The translations under genes were made by a program, and so were the position numbers. Below, piece by piece: positions 9,138-17,213 of a stretch of DNA of 64,000 nucleotides (its first letter is position 1; every line of letters begins with the position of its first letter). The DNA is from Atlantibacter sp. RC6 (GTDB lineage Bacteria; Pseudomonadota; Gammaproteobacteria; Enterobacterales; Enterobacteriaceae), in assembly GCF_014193285.1 (NCBI RefSeq), contig NZ_JACHZE010000007.1:62001-126000 (forward strand), in the 5' to 3' direction. The notes below the pieces were generated by a model. The model did not search any database. It had not been told where the DNA came from and was given only the letters and a program-made list of their open reading frames with translations.

Positions 9138-9683
9138 TTAGAGATGTTCAAGCTGAACTGTCAGCGTACTGCTGATATTTCCGCTTTTGACGGGGATTTC
9201 TCGATCGAGAGAAACGGCACGCAGACCGAATTTATCGGACTGGGTACTCATTGTGCCGGTATTGAGCGCAATCGGGTCGCCGAAGATAGAGTAAATGCCA
9301 ATCCCTACGCCAGCGGCTGCGCCTTCTGAGGTATCCGCATTAGCCAGGACCTCACCAGTTTTCTCGTCGCCTACGCCGACAAAGCGGTACAACATCTTGC
9401 CTGCTAAAAATGCCCTATAGCAGTTTGAGTCACCGGAGACGGACACGTTGACGATATCGGAAGGCAGCAATTTCGTACCCTGAGGCAGAAGATCTTCCAG
9501 GGTCGATTCTATGCTAATGGTTGTTGGATGGAGCTCAACGGCGCAGTTGGTATTTGCGCTATCGTACGCACCACCGGTCACGGTGAGTGCAGCGGAAGTG
9601 TCTTTCTGATCTGTTCCCGCATGGGCAAGCCCGGTGAACAGTACCGCCGCTGCAATCAGTCCGGATAGTGAGGATATGTTCAT
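9138..9683 (-). CDS. Fimbrial pilin-like subunit (duplicate pair member)
   Basis: A 181-residue pilin-like protein with a signal peptide ending AHA. Cysteines are in NTNCAVELHP and DSNCYRAFL. It shares the block FVGVGDEKTGEVLANADTSE almost unchanged with the next gene upstream, and their DNA is also alike near the 3' ends, so the two look like a fairly recent tandem duplication. A GAAAGGA ribosome site precedes the ATG, and a terminator-like hairpin lies just upstream at 9705-9733. Confidence 0.82.
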   Translation of the reverse strand: MNISSLSGLIAAAVLFTGLAHAGTDQKDTSAALTVTGGAYDSANTNCAVELHPTTISIESTLEDLLPQGTKLLPSDIVNVSVSGDSNCYRAFLAGKMLYRFVGVGDEKTGEVLANADTSEGAAAGVGIGIYSIFGDPIALNTGTMSTQSDKFGLRAVSLDREIPVKSGNISSTLTVQLEHL

Positions 9684-9704
9684 GCTGGCTATCCTTTCTA
9701 TGTT

Positions 9705-9733
9705 AAAAATCCCCCCGCACCAGGCGAGGGGGA
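9705..9733 (-). terminator. Terminator-like hairpin between pilin genes
   Basis: A hairpin formed by ATCCCCC and GGGGGAT arms around 9709-9733. On the minus strand it is followed by UUUUU (AAAA at 9705-9708 and neighbours). It lies inside the operon between two pilin genes, so it probably acts as a partial terminator or 3' stabiliser that lowers expression of the downstream subunits. Confidence 0.65.
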
Positions 9734-9737
9734 TAAA

Positions 9738-10277
9738 TTACAGGCGTTCGATTTGCACTGTCAGCGTACTGCTGACATTACCCATGGTGGCTGGTTCAGA
9801 CTGGTCAAGTGAAACCAGGCGTAAACCAAACTTATCCGTCGTAATGTCAACTTTGTCCGCATTCAACGCAATTGGCTTGCCATAAATGGAGTAAATACCC
9901 ACCCCTACTCCTGTGGCAGCGCCTTCTGACGTGTCAGCGTTAGCCAGCACTTCACCGGTTTTACTGTCCGCTACACCCACGAAGCGATAGGCAATTTTCC
10001 CGCCTGATACTAACGTATTACAGTCGTTATCACCGATCACTGAGAGGTTAACGATGTCAGTAGGCAACACGGTTGTTCCCTGAGGACGTAGGTCTTCGAT
10101 CGTTGACTCCAGGCTAATGGAAGTTGGGCTCAACTCAACGCTGCAGACAGACTCCGGAATAAACGCCTTACCGGTTACGGTCAAAACGGCGGATACATCC
10201 TTTGAATTCTGTTCTGCATGAGCGGCCCCGGCCATCAACACAGCGGCCGTTACCAGCACGGATAATGACTTTTTCAT
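9738..10277 (-). CDS. Fimbrial pilin-like subunit (duplicate pair member)
   Basis: A 179-residue pilin-like protein starting MKKSLSVLVTAAVLMAGAAH. Cysteines are in ESVCSVELSP and DNDCNTLVS, and it ends in LTVQIERL. An ATG four codons upstream directly abuts the AAAGG ribosome site with no spacing, so the MKK start, about 11 bases after it, is preferred. It is closely related to the next gene downstream through the block TGEVLANADTSEGAA. Confidence 0.82.
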   Translation of the reverse strand: MKKSLSVLVTAAVLMAGAAHAEQNSKDVSAVLTVTGKAFIPESVCSVELSPTSISLESTIEDLRPQGTTVLPTDIVNLSVIGDNDCNTLVSGGKIAYRFVGVADSKTGEVLANADTSEGAATGVGVGIYSIYGKPIALNADKVDITTDKFGLRLVSLDQSEPATMGNVSSTLTVQIERL

Positions 10278-10301
10278 GCTTATATTCATCCTTTAACCAT
10301 G

Positions 10302-10328
10302 ACTCCCTTCCGTCTCACGGAAGGGAGT
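10302..10328 (-). other. Intercistronic hairpin in the fimbrial operon
   Basis: Perfect arms ACTCCCTTCCG (10302-10312) and CGGAAGGGAGT (10318-10328) with a 5-base loop follow the stop of a major-type pilin gene. No U-run follows on the minus strand, so it is more likely an mRNA 3' protector or processing site than a full terminator. Confidence 0.6.
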
Positions 10329-10333
10329 TTCCA

Positions 10334-10870
10334 TTACAGACGCTCAACCTGAATGGTCAGGGAGCCCTGTACCGTACCAGTGACAGCTTGCTGACCCGTC
10401 AATTTCACCAGGCCCAGACCCAATTTGGTCGGAGTGTCTTTCGCAGCGAGCGTACCGCTATTCAGATTGATTACGTCGCCTTTTTCATTATAAAGGCCGA
10501 TACCTACGCCAGTCGCAGCGCCTTCACCCGTATTAGCATTTGCCAGAACGGTGCCATCCGCATTGTCAGCGGTGCCAACGAATTTATAAGCAATCTTATT
10601 GTTTGCTAACATATCGTCGCAAACCGCACCACCAATAATATTCATAGAAACAAACTTGGCTGGGATTGCAGAGGCGCCTTGAGTCGGCATGGTAGTAATA
10701 TCGCCAGTCACATCGACGGAGGTGCTGTTCAACAGAACAGTACAACCCGTATCAGCATTGGTTACGGTACCGGTCACGCTTAAAGTTGCGGAAACATCAT
10801 TGGTAGTTGCCTGAGCAGCGCCAACAACGAACAGAGCAGAGACCGCTAAACCTAAAATTGACTTTTTCAT
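10334..10870 (-). CDS. Fimbrial pilin subunit, possible major subunit
   Basis: A 178-residue pilin with a clear signal peptide (MKKSILGLAVSALFVVGAAQ), mature N-terminus near ATTNDVSATLSVTG, cysteines in DTGCTVLLNS and AVCDDMLAN, and ending LTIQVERL. It is small and threonine- and alanine-rich like abundant shaft pilins. It has an AAGGAA ribosome site and is followed by a stable hairpin. Its mature N-terminus closely resembles that of the operon's first gene, so either could be the main shaft subunit. Confidence 0.84.
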   Translation of the reverse strand: MKKSILGLAVSALFVVGAAQATTNDVSATLSVTGTVTNADTGCTVLLNSTSVDVTGDITTMPTQGASAIPAKFVSMNIIGGAVCDDMLANNKIAYKFVGTADNADGTVLANANTGEGAATGVGIGLYNEKGDVINLNSGTLAAKDTPTKLGLGLVKLTGQQAVTGTVQGSLTIQVERL

Positions 10871-10975
10871 ACTATAAATTCCTTGTAGTTTCCTTGAAAT
10901 TAAAATAAGCGAAGTACGCTCGCATCCAGAGAATGCAAGTGGTCTTCCGTATTTTGTTATTACTGTTTTATTTAA

Positions 10976-11953
10976 TTACAAATAATTAATATGTAATGTT
11001 ATTTGCGCTTTTACTTTTCCTTCCGTGATTTTTTCTCCTGAACGGGCATAACGCACCGTCAGGGGTAAAGCAAAACCAGTCTGCTGTTGCGCCAGGGTAA
11101 TATCAACAGGACGTCCCGGCATCATTATAATTCCGTTATAAAGCATCTCTATGCCAACGCCTTGTGCAGCCTGGTCCGAAACCATATTTTTAAATACCGA
11201 CAGTCGATTCTCGGCGTAGACGCCTTCAATATTAATACTTGCCTTTTGCGTATTCAGACATTGCAAATTAACGCTAACGGGCGTTTGTTCCACGTTACGG
11301 TCCGCAATTAAATCTTTGACATCAATCGGCGCTAATTCAACCTGCGGGTTCGGCACCATGATTGCACAATGCGCTTGCGCAGGAATAATCGTCAGCGCCA
11401 GATTCACGACCAGCGAGTTATCCGTCGTCTGTGCCAGAGTTGGCAGTGTAAACGTTAATACTCCACTGGTTATCGTCCCTGTTTTTACCGCTTCAAGCCG
11501 TAATTTAATATCGTCTGTGGTCAGGTTTTCCCAGGCTTTATCATCAAGTGACGCCGTAAAGGGCAATATCCATTCTTTATGCGTGGCACCAGGCTTATCA
11601 TAGATAACGGTAATACGTAGCCCCAACCCCGGTAATTTAGTGGCAAAAACGTTTTGCCCGCTCTGGCTGGCGCTGATGCGCCCCGCCAGTTGCTGATGAA
11701 TTTTCTCAACGCAGGCACCGGTTATCGGTTTATGAACCCCGGTAAATTGCGCCAGCGATGCCTCTTTCTTAAACAGGACAGTACCCACGGGCGCAGTCGC
11801 TGTTTTCATCGGCAACGTCAGGGTGACCGGCACAGTAAGATTAACCGGGTTGCCCCGCTTCACGGTCTGGCACTCTTGCGCCTGTGCGGAACAGAGGCTA
11901 TTCCAGAAAACCATGCCGCAAAGCATCACTGTTTTTAACCAGAAATTCATCAT
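10976..11953 (-). CDS. Fimbrial adhesin-like tip protein
   Basis: A 325-residue secreted protein, about twice the length of a pilin, as expected for a two-domain tip adhesin: an N-terminal receptor domain and a C-terminal pilin domain ending in ITLHINYL. The signal peptide is hydrophobic with cleavage near AQAQ. The start is taken at 11953 because AAGGA lies 5 bases upstream and spans the usher stop. An in-frame start 6 codons earlier overlaps the usher. The receptor is unknown and no specific adhesin family was recognised. Confidence 0.75.
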   Translation of the reverse strand: MMNFWLKTVMLCGMVFWNSLCSAQAQECQTVKRGNPVNLTVPVTLTLPMKTATAPVGTVLFKKEASLAQFTGVHKPITGACVEKIHQQLAGRISASQSGQNVFATKLPGLGLRITVIYDKPGATHKEWILPFTASLDDKAWENLTTDDIKLRLEAVKTGTITSGVLTFTLPTLAQTTDNSLVVNLALTIIPAQAHCAIMVPNPQVELAPIDVKDLIADRNVEQTPVSVNLQCLNTQKASINIEGVYAENRLSVFKNMVSDQAAQGVGIEMLYNGIIMMPGRPVDITLAQQQTGFALPLTVRYARSGEKITEGKVKAQITLHINYL

Positions 11954-11961
11954 TGCTGTCC

Positions 11962-14421
11962 TTAACGGCAATCCACATCAAGCATGGCGACAGGTAATTT
12001 CGCGCCTTCCTGTGGCGGTAGTGTGAAAGATACCGTGCAGGACTGCTTTTCGCCCCAGCTGAAATTCACTTCCCCGCTGTCTGGTGCGGTATTGATATAA
12101 ACCTGCCCCATATCGCCGACGTAATAAACGTCATCGCTGCCTTTTATTCGCGCCCGAGAGCCGAAAGGTAAAACTTCGCCATTATGTTTCACCGTCATTA
12201 CCACTTTACGCCCACTGATCGCGTTAAATTGTGCCAGCACGATGGCATCTTTGGTCGGCACCACCTGCGTTGCTGTGCTGACAAAATCCACGTCTTTACT
12301 GGCATGGCTGTCTACGCTGAGCGAGTTACGCTGGTAGGATTGCAAATCCGGCACAATGGCGTATCCGCGCCAGTCGGTGGCAATATTTTGCCCGCCATCA
12401 AGAGGAATATCCGCAGCGCCAGGCATAGCCACCAACGCCAGGCTGCTATTGGAGAAGCGACCTGCGGTGATCCCGTGACGATGCGCCACCACACTGCCCG
12501 AGGCGTTCCACGAGACAGATTGATTGCGATCGGCATTATACGTGGCGCTTAAATCGCCATATTTACCCTGATAATCCAGACCAAACGAACCGCTCTGCGT
12601 GTCGCTTTGATCTTGCTGCGACGCCCAGGAGAGTTGCGAGTTCCAGTTCAGATCCTGTCTGTCGCCAACTTTGCCGTTTACGCCTATCTGATGGCTAAGA
12701 TCCCCTTTCAGACCCGACGTAGCGGTATAGTTAACCATCGGCTGCGAGGCCGGGAACCATTCGCCGAGCGGCATCGAAAGTGTTAATGCCAACTGCTTAT
12801 CCCACTCTGGCGCGCCATCATTGCGCGTCATACTCCAGGCCAGCGAGAAGCTCATCAGTTTCCAGGCACCACTCCAACCCAATTGCCATGAACGCGACAC
12901 GCTATTGTCGGCGTTTTCGGTCCGGCTGAGAGTGGCATACAGGCTATGCTCAGAGGTAATCCCCTGATTGATGCTTAAGCTGTATTCCCGGCGTTTCCGG
13001 GTATCTTCGAACAAATCTTCCGCATTTGCCCAGTCGTTAAACGACAGGTAATCATGTTGGTAATAACGGTTATCCAACTGAATTTGCGTGTCTGACTCCG
13101 GAATACTGTTGCGATAAGTCAGACGTACCATTTCACCCGTATATTCCGGCGAATTACCCCGGCGGGCATGGCTTTGTGTCACATCCAGCGCCACACCGCC
13201 GAGACGCTGTAAATCAAAACCGAGCCCTGCACTGAAGGCTTTAAATTGATCCTGGTACTGGCTTCCGCCATATAACGTTGTATTCAGCGGCAAACCATAT
13301 GAAAGCGTCAGCTGCGCTACTTCGGGCTTGTTGATCACCGCATTGTCATTAGACAAAAAATGGCCAACAACCATGCTATATTTCAGTTGCCCCTTGCGCA
13401 GCAGTTGGGGCACGTTTGAATACGCTACCGTACTACGCGATTCTGACCCATCCGCTTCCGTTACTGTCACATCCAGCTTGCCGCCGTTGGATACCGAAGA
13501 GAGATCGCTAATAACAAACGGCCCCGGTGGAACGTTACGCTGGTAAATTACGTATCCATTATCCCGAATCGTCACCTGGGCATTGCTTTTAGCAATGCCG
13601 CGAATGATCGGCGCGAACCCGGTTAATTGATCGGGGATCATGTCATCGTCGGAACTCAACTGGATACCGCGTACCAGCAGGCTGTCGAACACATCTGATG
13701 GTGTGCTGGCATCCCCTAAAGTCAGCTCACCTTTAAGAGAACGCACCGCCGTTTCAACGTAGCTGGAAATATTTTTCCAACCCTCATCATTACTGAGGGT
13801 TGAATTATTTCGGTAACGCCAGCGACCAATATTCACGCCGTTAGTTAAATTTGCAAAAACCGAATCGTCTGTATCCGCACCATGACTAATATACTGCTGC
13901 CCGGACAGCTGATACTGGCTAATTAACGCAGGGATCCCGTCATCCCACTCTTCTACAGGCACACCCTGCTCGCTTTCATCGCGCAAAACCGTTTGAGGAA
14001 TAGCGATATCAAGCTTTAGCGTTGAAAAATCAAACGAAGCTTTAGTACCAGGAACTTGTTCTTCCATAGGAACACAGGCATCTTTAAGCGCATTGTCTTC
14101 AAATTTTGAATCAACTTTGCTCATATCCACCCCCAGCTTTTGATACATTTCAAACGATAAACAGGGCGTTAATTGTTTGTCTTTATTGAGTTCAAACCTC
14201 ACGCTGCTAAACAGTACGGATTTTCCGTTAACGTCAATATGCACCCGATAAGTGCCCGGCGGTTGATAGCCCTGGCTTAACAACGACGTATCACCAATCG
14301 TTGCGCCGCCATTGACGTTTTGCAGCAAACCAGGATCAAAATACTCCCCAGCCATAATTGGCCGGGACGTCATTGCGGATGCCACAACTAAAGCAAGACA
14401 CTTAATCCTTGTGTTAAGCAT
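11962..14421 (-). CDS. Fimbrial outer-membrane usher (FimD family)
   Basis: An 819-residue FimD/PapC-type usher. A signal peptide is followed by the N-terminal chaperone-binding domain (YFDPGLLQNVNGGATIGDTS), then the beta-barrel. The plug region and family motifs are visible, for example SDDDMIPDQLTGFAPIIRG and VPPGPFVISDLSSVSNGG. The C-terminal domains end with SCTVSFTLPP and a final DVDCR, giving the usual usher cysteine pair. It forms the secretion pore that assembles chaperone-bound subunits. Full length and intact. Confidence 0.95.
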   Translation of the reverse strand: MLNTRIKCLALVVASAMTSRPIMAGEYFDPGLLQNVNGGATIGDTSLLSQGYQPPGTYRVHIDVNGKSVLFSSVRFELNKDKQLTPCLSFEMYQKLGVDMSKVDSKFEDNALKDACVPMEEQVPGTKASFDFSTLKLDIAIPQTVLRDESEQGVPVEEWDDGIPALISQYQLSGQQYISHGADTDDSVFANLTNGVNIGRWRYRNNSTLSNDEGWKNISSYVETAVRSLKGELTLGDASTPSDVFDSLLVRGIQLSSDDDMIPDQLTGFAPIIRGIAKSNAQVTIRDNGYVIYQRNVPPGPFVISDLSSVSNGGKLDVTVTEADGSESRSTVAYSNVPQLLRKGQLKYSMVVGHFLSNDNAVINKPEVAQLTLSYGLPLNTTLYGGSQYQDQFKAFSAGLGFDLQRLGGVALDVTQSHARRGNSPEYTGEMVRLTYRNSIPESDTQIQLDNRYYQHDYLSFNDWANAEDLFEDTRKRREYSLSINQGITSEHSLYATLSRTENADNSVSRSWQLGWSGAWKLMSFSLAWSMTRNDGAPEWDKQLALTLSMPLGEWFPASQPMVNYTATSGLKGDLSHQIGVNGKVGDRQDLNWNSQLSWASQQDQSDTQSGSFGLDYQGKYGDLSATYNADRNQSVSWNASGSVVAHRHGITAGRFSNSSLALVAMPGAADIPLDGGQNIATDWRGYAIVPDLQSYQRNSLSVDSHASKDVDFVSTATQVVPTKDAIVLAQFNAISGRKVVMTVKHNGEVLPFGSRARIKGSDDVYYVGDMGQVYINTAPDSGEVNFSWGEKQSCTVSFTLPPQEGAKLPVAMLDVDCR

Positions 14422-14434
14422 AACATCTCAATAG

Positions 14435-15142
14435 TTAATCAAGACGTTGAGTATATTTTTTCGATGTCGCGCCAAAATCATTGATGGCGTCCCATTCCAC
14501 CGTCGCGCCACTCGCCAGGGCATGTTTAATGTGATACGTCTTATTACCAAACGCCGGGATCACAGTGTTATTATCCACGACGGAAACCGGTATTTTTTCG
14601 TTATCTACCGAAATATCGCTGAGCACCAGATTAAACGGTGAATCATTTTTAACCGTAACGTTACTGCCAGAGCGAGACCAGTGTAAGTTTTTAACGCCAT
14701 CGCCCGGCTCCCCTTTCAGACCGGCTGGGCGAAAGAAGAATTTGATCCGGTTATTAATCGCCAGCACCATCCGGTTTTCGACTTTAGCCTCTTCATCGCT
14801 TAATCCCGGTACGCCTTTTACATCCAGCCACAGCAGCGTTTCGCGATCGGTCGGTAAACCACTACCAAGGTAGACAACACGAATAACGTTATCGCTCTTG
14901 GGCGTTAAACGGAATAACGGCGGCGTGACCACAAACGGCAGTTTTTTGGACGCCGCTTTATCCCCCGCATCAATCCAGGACTGAATAAGGTATGCGCGGT
15001 CCTCATTACTGTGAACCGTAACAGACGCGTCGCCATCTTTTTCGTTATAGATTAGACGGTCGGCATTCAGCGTTAATGCGGAGTGCGCCATTCCCGACAT
15101 CAGGAGCGCCGTCAGAAAAGCAGTGAGTGCTAATTTTTTCAT
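14435..15142 (-). CDS. Periplasmic fimbrial chaperone (PapD/FimC family)
   Basis: A 235-residue PapD-like chaperone with a signal peptide ending AHS. The first Ig domain includes SVTVHSNEDRAYLIQSWI and the conserved FVVTPPLFRLTP. The central NRMVLAINNRIKFFFRP gives the subunit-binding basic residues. The short F1-G1 loop suggests the FGS class that builds rigid fimbriae. It lies 13 bp upstream of the usher and downstream of the first pilin. Confidence 0.94.
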   Translation of the reverse strand: MKKLALTAFLTALLMSGMAHSALTLNADRLIYNEKDGDASVTVHSNEDRAYLIQSWIDAGDKAASKKLPFVVTPPLFRLTPKSDNVIRVVYLGSGLPTDRETLLWLDVKGVPGLSDEEAKVENRMVLAINNRIKFFFRPAGLKGEPGDGVKNLHWSRSGSNVTVKNDSPFNLVLSDISVDNEKIPVSVVDNNTVIPAFGNKTYHIKHALASGATVEWDAINDFGATSKKYTQRLD

Positions 15143-15157
15143 TTAAATTCCAGCAAT

Positions 15158-15209
15158 ACAAAAAACCCGTTATTGGTTAGCTTAGCGTTAAGGGAACAAA
15201 TAACGGGTT
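15158..15209 (-). terminator. Attenuator-like terminator after the first pilin gene
   Basis: Arms AACCCGTTATT (15164-15174) and AATAACGGGTT (15199-15209) form an 11 bp stem with a 24-base loop. On the minus strand the stem is followed by UUUUU from the A-run at 15161-15165. It lies between the first pilin gene and the chaperone gene. This placement is common in fimbrial operons, where partial termination keeps the pilin message above chaperone and usher levels. Confidence 0.75.
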
Positions 15210-15220
15210 AACCTTTTTAA

Positions 15221-15760
15221 TTACAATCTATCGATTTCTACCGTAATAGAGGAATCGACTTTACCCGCACTGTAAGTCTCACCTTTTAACTTCACTAAAC
15301 CAGCCGAAAACAGCATCTGGTTCTTATAAGTTGGCCGTGTTCCGGTATTCGCCTCAATGGGGTTTTTCGCGTAATCGTAAATACCGACGCCAATCCCCTT
15401 CGCTGCATCGTCCCCTTGAGCAGTATTAATAAAACTATCACCTACACTGCTGTCTGCAGGACCTTTAAAGCTGATGGCGAGGCCAAGATCAGAGCCGGTT
15501 TTATCTACGCAACCATCACCCACTAAATTAATGGTGTTGGTGTAGCCAGAAGAGGACCAGTTATAATGACCTTGATCGGGTAAATCTTTGATATCATGAG
15601 TACCCAATTGCATAACCGGTTGTTCAAGCGTAACAGTACAGGTTGATTCAGAAGGCGTGATGCTTCCGGTTATAGCTAACGTTGCAGAAACATCATTTGT
15701 AGCTGCATGGGTAGCCGCAGCCATGAATAGCGTACTTATAGCAAGATATAGCTTTTTCAT
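15221..15760 (-). CDS. Fimbrial pilin subunit, first gene of operon
   Basis: A 179-residue pilin-like protein. A signal peptide (MKKLYLAISTLFMAAATHA) leads to the mature start ATNDVSATLAITGSI; cysteines are in ESTCTVTLEQ and GDGCVDKTG, and it ends SSITVEIDRL. An upstream extension of 21 residues is possible but would precede the signal peptide. First-gene position, plus the attenuator that follows, points to the major shaft subunit, though the pilin at 10334-10870 is an alternative. Confidence 0.83.
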   Translation of the reverse strand: MKKLYLAISTLFMAAATHAATNDVSATLAITGSITPSESTCTVTLEQPVMQLGTHDIKDLPDQGHYNWSSSGYTNTINLVGDGCVDKTGSDLGLAISFKGPADSSVGDSFINTAQGDDAAKGIGVGIYDYAKNPIEANTGTRPTYKNQMLFSAGLVKLKGETYSAGKVDSSITVEIDRL

Positions 15761-16232
15761 TCCTTTGTCTCCATTGCAAACATTTTTAAGCAGGCAACCT
15801 GACGGATGCCTAAATCTTTCCAATTAATTTCCTGGGCGCAGGTTAAAAGGAGGGGCGCATTCTTGTCAATCACGTGGAAATAGTTCACTTGCGGTACCAA
15901 TCAATTTTTAGAATACAAATATTTTGTATGTATTCCAAAAATCCATGAGTGAGCAAAATATCACCAAAGATATTTACTGTGATAATCTATTTTTGGAGCT
16001 TATCTAAATTTTCGGTGATACAAAAATTGAATTTATAATTCACCCTTATAATATTAGGAATGTACGCATATGAATGAGATATGAATCAGAAGTCAAATGA
16101 ATTTGTAAAAAATTATTCAGCCAATGAAATAATTGAAACATATCATTCAGCCAATCATAAATAAGTGCTCGCTGATACTTTCCGTTACCCGGCAGCGGCC
16201 ATAATCTCCGCGATTGAAACGCTTTAAGCCGC
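15761..16232. promoter_or_regulatory. AT-rich upstream region of the fimbrial operon, no gene
   Basis: About 470 bp with no supported coding sequence. The stretch 15880-16146 is very AT-rich. It contains near-palindromes: GAATAC and GTATTC around 15911-15935, with an inner ATACAAATATTTTGTAT, and distant inverted copies TATCACC (15958 onwards) and GGTGATA (ending about 16020). These suit operators or an H-NS-silenced fimbrial promoter. No recombinase gene or long perfect inverted repeat of a phase switch was seen. The exact promoter was not assigned. Confidence 0.5.
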
Positions 16233-17213
16233 TTAAAATGGCCGTAGCCCTCCGCCAGGCGGCTGGGCGCTTAACCACATAATGACCGCCGCCAGAATCA
16301 ATATCGCTCCCCCCGTTAACGCCAGCGTAGCCCAGCTTATCTGCCGCCACAGGGCAGGCGTCTTATTGCCGCCGAGCCGGATTGCCAGGGTACGAAAGCT
16401 GTGAACCAGCAGCGCCAGCGAAGAAATGGTTAATGAAGTCCCTGCCGCCATGGCCAGCGCCGACGCGATCCCCCAGCCGAACACGCCAATCACTTTGCTG
16501 AACAGCAGCACCATAATCGCGCCGGAACAGGGGCGCATTCCCATAGAAAGGATAATCATCAGACGCGCGCGCCAGTCGTCGCCCTGATCCAACTGCTGCT
16601 GAGTGGGGAGATGCTGATGCCCGCAGCCGCAGTGTTGGTGATGAACATGATGTGGCGTAAAAGCGCTGAATTTAGGGCGGCGCAATAAACCAACCAGCCT
16701 TATCACGGCGCGCCAGCACAACATCACACCCAGCACACCCACCAGCAGAAAGCTGCCTTTCTCAAGCCAGAAGCTGCTCATATGCAACTGCCGGGCGGGC
16801 AAGGCCAGCACCGACAGCACCACGACGACCAGACCAATCGCCACCAGCCCTTGCAGGAGCGATGAGGCAAACGTCAGCCCTAAGCTGGACTTGAGTTTTG
16901 ACGGATGGGTCGCAAGCCAGGTGGTAATAACCATTTTGCCATGGCCGGGACCGAGCGCGTGAAGCACCCCATAGGTGAAGCTAAACAGTAACAGCGCGCC
17001 GCCCGCCGCGCCGGGATTTTCCGCCACGCGCTTTAGTAACCCGCTCACTTCCAGATTGACGCTGCGCTGCCAGACAATGCTTTGCATCATCAGATTTGGC
17101 CAGTATTGCCAGAGCAGCAGTCCAGCGACGATCGCCAGCAGCAAAAACAGGCCAAGTGGCCAGAGCGATATCCAGCGTCGTGCGGGCTTCGGCGTTGAAA
17201 ATACTACTGACAT
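16233..17213 (-). CDS. ZevB/RcnA-like metal transport membrane protein
   Basis: A 326-residue polytopic membrane protein of the NiCoT/RcnA superfamily. It has about seven hydrophobic segments, the motif GVLHALGPGHGKMVITTWLA near residues 85-104, and a cytoplasmic His/Cys-rich loop (HHVHHQHCGCGHQH). A second conserved block, SMGMRPCSGAIMVLLFS, lies near 226. It overlaps the upstream DUF1007 gene by 10 bp, the arrangement of the Haemophilus zinc import pair zevA-zevB. The metal (Zn, Ni or Co) and direction cannot be told from sequence. Confidence 0.8.
   Translation of the reverse strand: MSVVFSTPKPARRWISLWPLGLFLLLAIVAGLLLWQYWPNLMMQSIVWQRSVNLEVSGLLKRVAENPGAAGGALLLFSFTYGVLHALGPGHGKMVITTWLATHPSKLKSSLGLTFASSLLQGLVAIGLVVVVLSVLALPARQLHMSSFWLEKGSFLLVGVLGVMLCWRAVIRLVGLLRRPKFSAFTPHHVHHQHCGCGHQHLPTQQQLDQGDDWRARLMIILSMGMRPCSGAIMVLLFSKVIGVFGWGIASALAMAAGTSLTISSLALLVHSFRTLAIRLGGNKTPALWRQISWATLALTGGAILILAAVIMWLSAQPPGGGLRPF

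Noticed and set aside
7889-15760. Fimbrial block as part of a larger genomic island or prophage
   Set aside because: No integrase, transposase, tRNA or attachment repeat is seen at either edge; it sits neatly between suhB and csiE with its own terminator.
15880-16040. A phase-variable invertible promoter (fim switch) upstream of the fimbrial operon
   Set aside because: No recombinase gene (fimB/fimE or other) lies nearby, and the dyads are short and imperfect compared with a real inversion switch.
16147-16350. A 67-codon frame overlapping the 3' end of the ZevB-like gene
   Set aside because: It is in another frame of the transporter gene and runs into non-coding DNA; no ribosome site or family resemblance.
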